64,000 nucleotides of DNA. Source: Cognatiyoonia koreensis. Lineage in GTDB: Bacteria > Pseudomonadota > Alphaproteobacteria > Rhodobacterales > Rhodobacteraceae. Made by a program: the position numbers and the translations under genes. The notes under the pieces are model-generated. The model searched no databases and was not told the DNA's origin. It saw only the letters and a list, made by a program, of their open reading frames with translations. Within the stretch, counting starts at the first letter, position 1. Each line of letters starts with the position of its first letter. Of the stretch, positions 54,001 to 62,100 are shown one piece after another. The DNA lies in contig NZ_FOIZ01000001.1 in the NCBI RefSeq assembly GCF_900109295.1, positions 992,001 to 1,056,000 of the forward strand. Direction: 5' to 3'.

Positions 54001-54999
54001 ATGAAACCGACTGTTGCCCCCTACCCTGCAACCCGTTTGCGCCGCATGCGCAAAAGCCCTGCCATCCGCGCCCTCGCCCGGCAGAACACGCTTACGCCCG
54101 ATGATCTGATCTGGCCGGTCTTTGTTATGCAAGGCAAGGACGATGAAACCCCTGTTGCGTCGATGCCGGGTATTACGCGCAAGACAGTCGATCGGGTCGT
54201 CAAGGCAGCGAAAGAAGCGCACGCGCTTGGGATACCTGCTATCTGCATCTTTCCCTACACCAGCATGGAACAGCGCACGGAAGATTGCGCGATGGCGTGG
54301 TCGCCCGACAACGTTAGCAATCAGGCAATCCGTGCGATCAAGGACGCAGTTCCTGAGATGGCGATCATGACCGACATCGCGCTTGATCCCTATAACATCA
54401 ACGGGCACGACGGATTTGTCGAAAGTGGCGAGATCATGAACGACCGCACTGTTGAGGCGCTGGTCAAGATGGCGATCGCGCAGGCAGAGGCCGGGGCGGA
54501 TATTTTGGGCCCTTCTGACATGATGGACGGGCGCATTGGGGCAATCCGCAGTGCCCTTGAAACGTCTGGCAACCAGAACGTGGCAATACTGAGTTATACA
54601 GCGAAATACGCATCCAGCTTTTATGGCCCATTCCGTGACGCGGTTGGCGCGTCTTCAGCGCTGACTGGTGACAAGAAAACCTACCAAATGGATCCCGGAA
54701 ATTCGGACGAAGCCTTGCGGCTGGTCGAGCGGGATTTGCAGGAAGGTGCAGATATGGTGATGGTCAAACCGGGCATGCCCTATCTCGATATTTGTCGTCG
54801 GGTCAAAGACGCTTTTGGCGTGCCGACCTATGCTTACCAGGTCAGCGGAGAATACGCGATGATGATGGCCGCTGCGCAGAATGGCTGGCTTGACCAGGAC
54901 AAGGTCATGCTTGAAAGCCTGCTCTGTTTCAAACGCGCCGGTTGTGATGGGATATTGACGTATTTTGCACCAGCGGCAGCGAAGCTGTTGCAAGCTTGA
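54001..54999 (+). CDS. hemB: porphobilinogen synthase (delta-aminolevulinate dehydratase)
   Basis: A 332-residue enzyme joining two 5-aminolevulinate molecules into porphobilinogen in haem and bacteriochlorophyll synthesis. The Schiff-base lysines are Lys202 (SYTAKYASSFYGPFRDA) and Lys256 (VKPGMPYLD). DIALDPYNINGHDGFV has the Asp-rich metal-site region of the Mg-dependent type, without the Cys-rich zinc motif. ATG 54001 is the family-typical start; a 23-codon upstream extension from 53932 is less likely. Confidence 0.96.
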   Translation: MKPTVAPYPATRLRRMRKSPAIRALARQNTLTPDDLIWPVFVMQGKDDETPVASMPGITRKTVDRVVKAAKEAHALGIPAICIFPYTSMEQRTEDCAMAWSPDNVSNQAIRAIKDAVPEMAIMTDIALDPYNINGHDGFVESGEIMNDRTVEALVKMAIAQAEAGADILGPSDMMDGRIGAIRSALETSGNQNVAILSYTAKYASSFYGPFRDAVGASSALTGDKKTYQMDPGNSDEALRLVERDLQEGADMVMVKPGMPYLDICRRVKDAFGVPTYAYQVSGEYAMMMAAAQNGWLDQDKVMLESLLCFKRAGCDGILTYFAPAAAKLLQA

Positions 55000-55162
55000 T
55001 ATTCCCAAGCTGAGCTTTAGTCAGCCAAATGCGCAGCGACGATGTGTTCATCTGCGCGGCTTTCCGCACCAAAACATGTTCTGCGTGACAGCCTGCCTCA
55101 AAGAGCATACTGTATTGGCAAAACAGGGCATAAGCCCGACACACGGCAGTATAGGCAGAACA

Positions 55163-55717
55163 ATGACAGTATTCACCAGACGAAACCTCGTTCTTGGCGC
55201 GGCATCCATGCCACTGGTTGCATGTAGCAACGGCATTGGCGGACGCGGCGCGGCAGAAATCGATGCGCGTGTCGATTCAACGCTGCAGTTTCTCTACGAA
55301 CGCTATCCTGGCACCGTAGACCTCAAGAACCGCGCGGCGGGCATGCTTATCATGCCCCTCATCACAGAAGTGGGACTTGGGCTTGGTGGTTCTTTCGGCA
55401 CAGGCGCGCTAAAGATTGGTGCAAGCACGGTCGACTATTACAGCGCGGCATCAGGTTCCGCAGGTTTGCAAATCGGTGCTCAGCAGTTCAGTCACGTCTT
55501 GTTCTTCATGACCCAAGAAGCATTGCTTGAGTTCCGCACATCACCCGGTTGGTCTGCGGGGGCAGACCTTGAGTATGCTGTTTCTGATCAGGGGGAAGTC
55601 CTGCGTGCGGAAACCATTACGTCCTTGTCGCCGGTAATTGCCGTTGTCTTTGCGCAAACGGGTCTGCGCGTGGGGGCGACGCTTGAGGGCACCAAATACA
55701 CACGGATTATTCCCTGA
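55163..55717 (+). CDS. SYLF/YSC84-domain lipoprotein
   Basis: A 184-residue protein starting MTVFTRRNLVLGAASMPLVAC: a twin-arginine (TRRNLVLG) signal with a lipobox ending at Cys21, so it is probably exported folded or partly folded and lipidated. The rest (VDSTLQFLYERYPGTVDLKNRAAGMLIMPLITEVGLGLGGSFGTGALKIG, then ADLEYAVSDQGE and GATLEGTKYTRI) is the lipid-binding SYLF domain. The frame extends upstream to 54965, but the signal peptide fixes the start at 55163. Function: lipid binding in the envelope, otherwise unknown. Confidence 0.88.
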   Translation: MTVFTRRNLVLGAASMPLVACSNGIGGRGAAEIDARVDSTLQFLYERYPGTVDLKNRAAGMLIMPLITEVGLGLGGSFGTGALKIGASTVDYYSAASGSAGLQIGAQQFSHVLFFMTQEALLEFRTSPGWSAGADLEYAVSDQGEVLRAETITSLSPVIAVVFAQTGLRVGATLEGTKYTRIIP

Positions 55718-55723
55718 TCGACA

Positions 55724-55756
55724 TGACGGTTTGCGACGCATGATGTCGTGAACCGT
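55724..55756. terminator. stem-loop after the SYLF lipoprotein gene
   Basis: GACGGTT (55724-55730) pairs with AACCGTC (55750-55756), enclosing a second short helix CGAC/GTCG (55733-55736 and 55744-55747). No T run follows; it may be a 3' end processed by RNase or a weak terminator before the next gene at 55813. Confidence 0.4.
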
Positions 55757-55812
55757 CGTACCATTGCCCTTTTCCCTGCCATTCTGGCGAAAGGCTTGCG
55801 GGGGGATGTCAT

Positions 55813-58221
55813 ATGAAGACTACGACCAGAGTTGTCGTCATCGGCGGTGGTGTTGTTGGTTGTTCGGTCCTGTTTCATCTGACGAAGCTAGGCTGGTCAG
55901 ACGTGTTACTGCTTGAAAGGGCTGAACTAACATCTGGTTCGACCTGGCACGCCGCCGGTGGATTTCACACCTTGAACGGCGATACGAACATGGCTGCTCT
56001 TCAGGGCTACACCATCAAGCTTTACCGCGAACTGGAAGAGATCACGGGCATGTCATGCGGTCTGCATCATGTGGGCGGCGTGACATTGGCTGACAATAAG
56101 GACCGATTTGACATGCTCGTGGCTGAACGGGCCAAGCATCGATACATAGGTCTTGAGACGAGCATAGTTACACCGGCAGAGATCGCAAAAATCGCACCGG
56201 TAACAAACATCGATGGAATTATCGGCGGTCTTTACGACCCGCTTGACGGGCATCTCGATCCGTCAGGAACAACCCATGCATACGCCAAGGCCGCGCGGAT
56301 GGCCGGAGCTGAAATTCATCTTCATACCAAAGTAATAGAGACCAACCCTCGTCCAGATGGGTCCTGGGAGGTTGTGACAAACAAGGGTACGATCCACGCC
56401 GAACATGTCGTGAATGCCGCTGGACTTTGGGCGCGGGAAGTTGCCGCAATGGCTGGTGTCTATGCACCGCTCCACCCCATGGAGCACCAATATATCGTCA
56501 CCGAGGACACGCCAGAGATCTACGATCGCGATACGGAACACCCACACGTTATGGACCCGGCCGGCGAAAGCTATCTTCGCCAAGAAGGGCGTGGATTGTG
56601 CATCGGATTTTACGAACAGCCATGCAAGCCTTGGGCAGTGCAAGGAACGCCTTGGGATTTCGGGCATGAGCTATTGCCTGATAACCTTGACAAGATTGAG
56701 GACTCGATCAGTTTTGCATTTAAACGGTTCCCTGTTCTTGAGCGCGCAGGGGTGAAATCGGTAATTCATGGCCCTTTCACGTTTGCGCCAGATGGCAATC
56801 CTCTCGTTGGTCCGGTGCCGGGACTGCGGAATTACTGGTCGGCGTGTGGCGTAATGGCTGGTTTCAGTCAGGGCGGAGGCGTTGGTTTGATGTTGTCCCA
56901 GTGGATGATTGAAGGGGAAACCGAGCGTGATGTGACGGCAATGGACGTCGCGCGATATGGTGATTGGATTACCTCGGGTTATACACGTCGAAAAGTTGTG
57001 GAGAATTACCAGCGACGGTTTTCAATCAGCTATCCCAATGAAGAATTGCCCGCGGCCCGTCCGCATCGCACAACGCCGATGTATGATATCTTTTCGCACC
57101 TTGGCGCGGTCTGGGGCCATCAATATGGTTTGGAGGTCCCAAATTACTTTGCGCAAAACGCAGAACCGAAGTTCGAAACGCCATCTTTCCGAAGATCAAA
57201 TGCGTTCAATGCTGTCGGCCGCGAAGTGCGCGCCGTCAGGGAAGGTGTTGGTATCAACGAAGTGCATAACTTTGGCAAGTACCGCATTACAGGGCTTGAG
57301 GCGCGCGCGTGGTTGGACCGTCTGATGGCGGGCCGCCTGCCCCAGCCCGGTCGCATGTCACTCTCGCCGATGTTGTCGCCAAAAGGCCGGTTGCTTGGGG
57401 ATTTTACGATTTCATGTCTTGACCCAAGTACCTTTCAACTCACCGCATCATACGGAGCGCAGGCAGTGCATATGCGGTGGCTGGAAAAGCATGCGAAGCC
57501 CAATATTTGTGTGGAAAATATCAGCAACCGTTTAACCGGATTTCAAATCGCTGGCCGGCAGGCAAAAACCCTGTTCGAGGCGCTTGAGAAGGACGATGAA
57601 GTGCCTTTACGGTTCATGGATGTACGCCGCATGACGATTTGCCAGATTGCGTGCACTGTGCAACGGGTCAGTTACACTGGCGATGTTGGCTATGAAATCT
57701 ACTGTGATGCGATGGACCAACGAGGCCTGTGGATAAGTCTGTGGACGGCCGGACAAGCATTCGGCATCACCCCGTTTGGGATGCGGGCAATGATGTCCTT
57801 GCGGCTCGACAAGGGGTTTGGATCGTGGTTGTCGGAGTATTCGCCGGATTACACTGCCGCTGAAACCGGCTTCGACCGTTTCATCGCTTTTTCCAAAGAC
57901 GTTGAATTCATTGGACGTGCAGCTGCCGAGGCACAACTTAAAATGCCCCCACCCCGTAAGCTCGCGACCTTCATCGTTGATACAGATGATGCGGATGTTG
58001 TTGGTTATGAACCGGTTTTCATCAATGATGAAGTTGTCGGGTTTTGTACTTCTGGCGGCTATTCTCATTTCGCCCAGAAATCCGTCGCTTATGCCTTTGT
58101 TCCGCGTGATCTTGCACACGAGGGCTTGCAGGTCGAGATTGAATTGCTTGGAAACCGTCGTTCTGCAACGCTTTTCACGTCCGCGCTATTTGATCCGGAT
58201 GGGCATATCATGCGCAGCTAA
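55813..58221 (+). CDS. GcvT-family FAD-dependent oxidoreductase (dimethylglycine/sarcosine dehydrogenase-like)
   Basis: An 802-residue fusion. The N-terminal DAO domain has the dinucleotide-binding VVVIGGGVVGCSVLFHL (about residues 7-23), the flavinylation-type segment TSGSTWHAAGGFHTLNGD and the FAD C-terminal site GVMAGFSQGGGVGLMLSQWM. A linker of the FAO_M type follows, then a GcvT aminomethyltransferase domain (about 430-800, with VSYTGDVGYEIYC and GMRAMMSLRLDKGFGSWLSEYSPDYTAAETGF). Relatives demethylate dimethylglycine, sarcosine or choline-derived compounds, passing formaldehyde to tetrahydrofolate. Which methylated amine is used cannot be read. No partner genes follow. Confidence 0.92.
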   Translation: MKTTTRVVVIGGGVVGCSVLFHLTKLGWSDVLLLERAELTSGSTWHAAGGFHTLNGDTNMAALQGYTIKLYRELEEITGMSCGLHHVGGVTLADNKDRFDMLVAERAKHRYIGLETSIVTPAEIAKIAPVTNIDGIIGGLYDPLDGHLDPSGTTHAYAKAARMAGAEIHLHTKVIETNPRPDGSWEVVTNKGTIHAEHVVNAAGLWAREVAAMAGVYAPLHPMEHQYIVTEDTPEIYDRDTEHPHVMDPAGESYLRQEGRGLCIGFYEQPCKPWAVQGTPWDFGHELLPDNLDKIEDSISFAFKRFPVLERAGVKSVIHGPFTFAPDGNPLVGPVPGLRNYWSACGVMAGFSQGGGVGLMLSQWMIEGETERDVTAMDVARYGDWITSGYTRRKVVENYQRRFSISYPNEELPAARPHRTTPMYDIFSHLGAVWGHQYGLEVPNYFAQNAEPKFETPSFRRSNAFNAVGREVRAVREGVGINEVHNFGKYRITGLEARAWLDRLMAGRLPQPGRMSLSPMLSPKGRLLGDFTISCLDPSTFQLTASYGAQAVHMRWLEKHAKPNICVENISNRLTGFQIAGRQAKTLFEALEKDDEVPLRFMDVRRMTICQIACTVQRVSYTGDVGYEIYCDAMDQRGLWISLWTAGQAFGITPFGMRAMMSLRLDKGFGSWLSEYSPDYTAAETGFDRFIAFSKDVEFIGRAAAEAQLKMPPPRKLATFIVDTDDADVVGYEPVFINDEVVGFCTSGGYSHFAQKSVAYAFVPRDLAHEGLQVEIELLGNRRSATLFTSALFDPDGHIMRS

Positions 58222-58240
58222 GCGCTGCTAATGTCGGCGT

Positions 58241-58837
58241 ATGACCCCGATCCTCATTCTTGCCGCGGGACAATCGTCCCGCATGCGCGGCGCGGATAAA
58301 TTGCTCCAAGAAATCGATGGTGCGCCTTTGCTTGCGCATGTTGTCGCACGCGCGGCTGCGACGGGCCATCCGGTTTTTACGGCCATGCCGGGACCACAGC
58401 ATCCACGTTATGCTGCGATGCGGGACTTGCCGACGGCCTGTTATGATATCCCTGACGCAGTCGAAGGCATGTCAGGCACATTGCGCGGCGCCGTCCGGCG
58501 TCTTCCGCCATGCGATGCATTCCTCTTGTTGCTGGCAGATCAGCCGGAAATCGAGACTCGCGATATGGAAGCGCTATTCGCAGCACGTACGTCGCAACCG
58601 GATAACCTCATTTGGCGCGGTGCTACTGTCGATGGGAAACCTGGTCATCCGATCTTGTTCGATGCCTCGCTTCGCCCCGAATTCACCCAGTTGAGCGGTG
58701 ATTGCGGTGCGCAGGCCATTGTAAAAGCGCACAAGGAACGCACCGCATTGGTCCCCTTGCCGGGGAATCGCGCGCGGCTTGACCTTGATACACCTGAGGA
58801 CTGGGCCGCGTGGCGCGCAGCGACAGGACGCGGTTGA
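58241..58837 (+). CDS. MobA-like nucleotidyltransferase (molybdenum cofactor cytidylyltransferase type)
   Basis: A 198-residue NTP-transferase with the N-terminal ILAAGQSSRMRGADKLL motif, the central LLLLADQPEIETRDMEAL (Asp for metal binding) and C-terminal LDLDTPEDWAAW. This is the MocA/NboR-like group that adds CMP to molybdopterin for xanthine-dehydrogenase-type enzymes. It starts 19 bases after the GcvT-family gene on the same strand and may be co-transcribed. No molybdoenzyme genes are in view. Confidence 0.88.
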   Translation: MTPILILAAGQSSRMRGADKLLQEIDGAPLLAHVVARAAATGHPVFTAMPGPQHPRYAAMRDLPTACYDIPDAVEGMSGTLRGAVRRLPPCDAFLLLLADQPEIETRDMEALFAARTSQPDNLIWRGATVDGKPGHPILFDASLRPEFTQLSGDCGAQAIVKAHKERTALVPLPGNRARLDLDTPEDWAAWRAATGRG

Positions 58838-58946
58838 CTGCGTAACTAGGGGCTACGTACCGCGTGGGTTTTTCCTGTCAAAGTCAGGTCAACGGAGCCT
58901 GATTATTAATTGCAGCACTTTCTTGGAAAATACGTGTATTTCAACA

Positions 58947-58973
58947 AACAAGCAGGATTTATATCCGCTTGTT
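58947..58973. other. stem-loop in a 289-base gene-free stretch
   Basis: AACAAGC (58947-58953) pairs with GCTTGTT (58967-58973), with an inner GGAT/ATCC helix, a single A bulge and a TTAT loop. Apart from the terminator at 59058-59083 and this hairpin I see nothing in the gap 58838-59126; short plus-strand frames there lack ribosome binding sites. Confidence 0.4.
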
Positions 58974-59057
58974 GGACAATCAGAACAACTGCCGCGTCAT
59001 CAACGCATCGGATGTCGCCTCCAATTGGGAAAGATAGGTTAGTGCGCCAAACAACAA

Positions 59058-59083
59058 CAGGGGCCACCCCCGGATGGCCCCTG
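59058..59083 (-). terminator. terminator of the RTX/Hint gene
   Basis: CAGGGGCCA (59058-59066) pairs perfectly with TGGCCCCTG (59075-59083), with an 8-base loop. On the minus strand the stem is followed by TTGTTGTTT, a T-rich tail typical of intrinsic terminators. It lies 44 bases beyond the stop of the large gene. Confidence 0.75.
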
Positions 59084-59126
59084 CTTTGGTCCCCGGCGCC
59101 AACGCTGGGAACAAGCTGCATTCTAT

Positions 59127-62100
59127 TTACTTCATAAGAAGCTTGGCTTCGTGCTTCTTGAGTGCCTTGCGTGCGGATTGATAATCCTCGAGCCCGGTCT
59201 TCGTCGCTAGCTCTGGGAAGAGTTCGAAAATCTCGTTCCGCTGGCTGTTGCCGATACCCTTCAGCGAGTAATCGCCCGGCTGGAAGCTTTCCGTCCATGC
59301 TCCGTTCGAAAGCACCACTTCGTGGCGCTCAAACATGAAGTGGATGTAGGTCGTCGCCATCACTTCAACGGCGTGGATACCCTGTGCACCAGTCATGTGT
59401 TTGACGGCGGCGAGGACTTCGCGCTCTTCAAAGTAGAGTTGTGTCATCTCGGATGCAACCAGGACACGGTGATTTGGAGACACCAGCATATCACGTTCTG
59501 GCAGACCGTCGCCAAGTGAACCCGCTTTGATCAGGATCGGCTTGAGATGTGGGTTCGCAGCAAGCTGCTTACCGTCCATCGTCTTGTGGCCGACCCACGC
59601 GATTTCCTGAATTCCGTTGTCGCGTGTGATGATACGGTCACCGACCTGCAACTCCTCGACCAGACGCTCGCCTTTAGGCGTGGCGATCGTCGTACCCGGG
59701 GTGAAACATGGGATTACGTTCTCGATTTCGGAGAATGTCATTGTCGAACCATCAAGGAACGTCACGACACCCGCTTCTGGATCGTTCGGATCGTAGGTGA
59801 TGAAATCAACGGCGGAGCCCGTCAGATCCAGCACGTCAATATCGCTGCCATCGGGGTCTTCACCACCGACAACTACATCGCCGCCGTTTCCGCCAATGAA
59901 TGTATCCGAACCAAGGCCACCAGATGCAAAGTCTGCGCCGGCACCACCTTCGAGAACATCCTCGCCAGCGCCGCCTTCGAGATCGTCGTTACCCTGACCT
60001 CCAAACAGTGTGTCGTCGCCATCACCACCAATCAATTCGTCGTCGTCGACGCCGCCGAATAGCGTGTCTTTGCCGGTGCCCCCGAACAGCGTGTCGTCGT
60101 CGTCCTGACCGTAAATTGTGTCATTACCAGCGCCACCAAACAGAGTGTCGTTGTTATTGTCAGTGACAAGATCAGTGAAGCCGAATTCATTCGGTTCGTC
60201 ATCCGGGATATTCACGAAATCAGGCACAGACAGGTCGAGACCGCCAAAGATCAGGTCGTCGCCTTCGCCACCGTCGATAATGTCATTGCCTTCACTACCG
60301 ATGATGGTGTCATTGCCCGTACCGCCGTCAACGCTGTCGTCGTCGATGCCAGCATCGATCGTATCGTCACCAGAGCCGCCGAAAATCGTATCGTTATCGT
60401 CACCGGTGCTGATGGTATCGTTACCAGCGCCGCCAAAAACGGTGTCCAGATCGTTCGTAGGATCCGGGTCAGCATCATAGCCCGGGAACAGACCTTGCTG
60501 CGGATAACCGACATCGGGCAACGGATCGTCGTGGTTGCCCGCGTTGATCACATCGTCGCCGTCGCCGCCTTCAATGAAATCGCCACCAGTTCCGCCGGTG
60601 ATGCTGTCATCGCCAGTGCCGCCGTCCAGGACATCGTCTCCTTCGCCGCCGTCGATGGTGTCATTTCCAGTACCGCCGAATACGGTGTCGTCGCCAAGGC
60701 CTGCCACAACGCTGTCATCGCCGGCTCCTGCAACGATCACATCATCATTTGGCTCTTTGCCAGGAAGAATGTTGTCTTCTCCGTCGACGATATCGCCGTC
60801 GGCATCAACATATCCGGGCAGGATGACATCGTCGCCATCTGTGCCTTCCACGGTGCCGTTGTTCACACCGTCCACGGTGAACGTCACGGTTGCAGTGTCT
60901 TCGGCACCGTTTTCATCGACGATCGTGTAAGTAACAGAGGTCGATGCACTTTCACCAAGGCCAAGATCATCGAACTCGCCGTTTGCGTCGAAATCGACGG
61001 TTCCGTCAGCGCCGATTGTGAACAGACCACCATTGTCGCCGGCCACTGCTGCACCGACGCCTGCTGCCGCGCCACCGACCGCAGAGACTGACAGATTGTC
61101 ATTTTCAGGATCACTGTCGGAACCGTTACCTGTGTCGTCGGTGATGACATTTCCGTCAACATCGCCAGCGGCTTCGGTCGGATCGAACGTGTAGGTGTTG
61201 TCAGTCGCAACAGGGCCGTCGTTGATCCCGTTCACCGTGATTGTCACGGTTTCCGTCGACGTTGCGCCGCTAGGATCAGTCACTGTATATTCTACAGTCA
61301 CTTCTGCCGTTTCACCTGGAGCGAGTTCGTCGAATTCTCCATTTGGATCGAACGTAACCGTGCCGTCTTGCGCGATCGTCACAAGGCCACCACCGTTTGC
61401 TGGTACAGGTGCCCCCACATTTGCGGGATTACCATTGACCGCCCCAACGGTCAGTGGATCGCTATCCGGATCCTCGTCGTTGTCGAGAACATTACCAACG
61501 ACTTCGACGTTGTCTTCATCACCAGCAAACGTATCAGCTACGGCAGTTGGACCATCGTTGGACCCAGTCACTGTAATCGTGACAGTCGTCGTATCTTCGC
61601 CGCCATTTCCGTCAGAGATAGTGTAGGCCACTGTTGTTTCGGCAGTCTCACCTGCTGCAAGGTCATCGAAATCGCCGTTTGGATCGAAAGACGCTGTGCC
61701 GTCCGCGCCTATAGTTAAAAGACCACCATTGTCGCCAGCAACCGGTGCGCCAACGTTGCCACCTGCCCCGTTGACGGCTGACACCGTCAGATCGTCGCCT
61801 TCAGGATCGGTATCGTTGCCCAGAACATTGTCCAGTGCGATTGCCGTGTCCTGATCAGTGCTGTCTGTATCGGCAACGGCAATTGGATCGTCGTTCGTGC
61901 CAGTCACAGTGATTGTGACAGTCGCGGTTGTTGTGCCTCCATTGCCGTCATCCACTGTGTAAGTCACTGTGGTTTCGACCGTTTCACCTTCGCCAAGGCT
62001 TTCGAATTCGCCATTTGGATCAAACGCGACGGTACCATCTGGATTGATTGTCACCAGACCACCATTGCTTCCGGCGACGGGGGTGCCGACGCCTGCGGGA

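Noticed and set aside
59008..59137. Short plus-strand frame starting MSPPIGK in the last gap
   Set aside because: It runs through the terminator hairpin of the minus-strand gene and has no ribosome binding site.
60495..61091. Long plus-strand frames opposite the RTX/cadherin-like gene
   Set aside because: Repetitive GC-rich coding sequence leaves opposite strands open; the translations are low-complexity and have no start signals.
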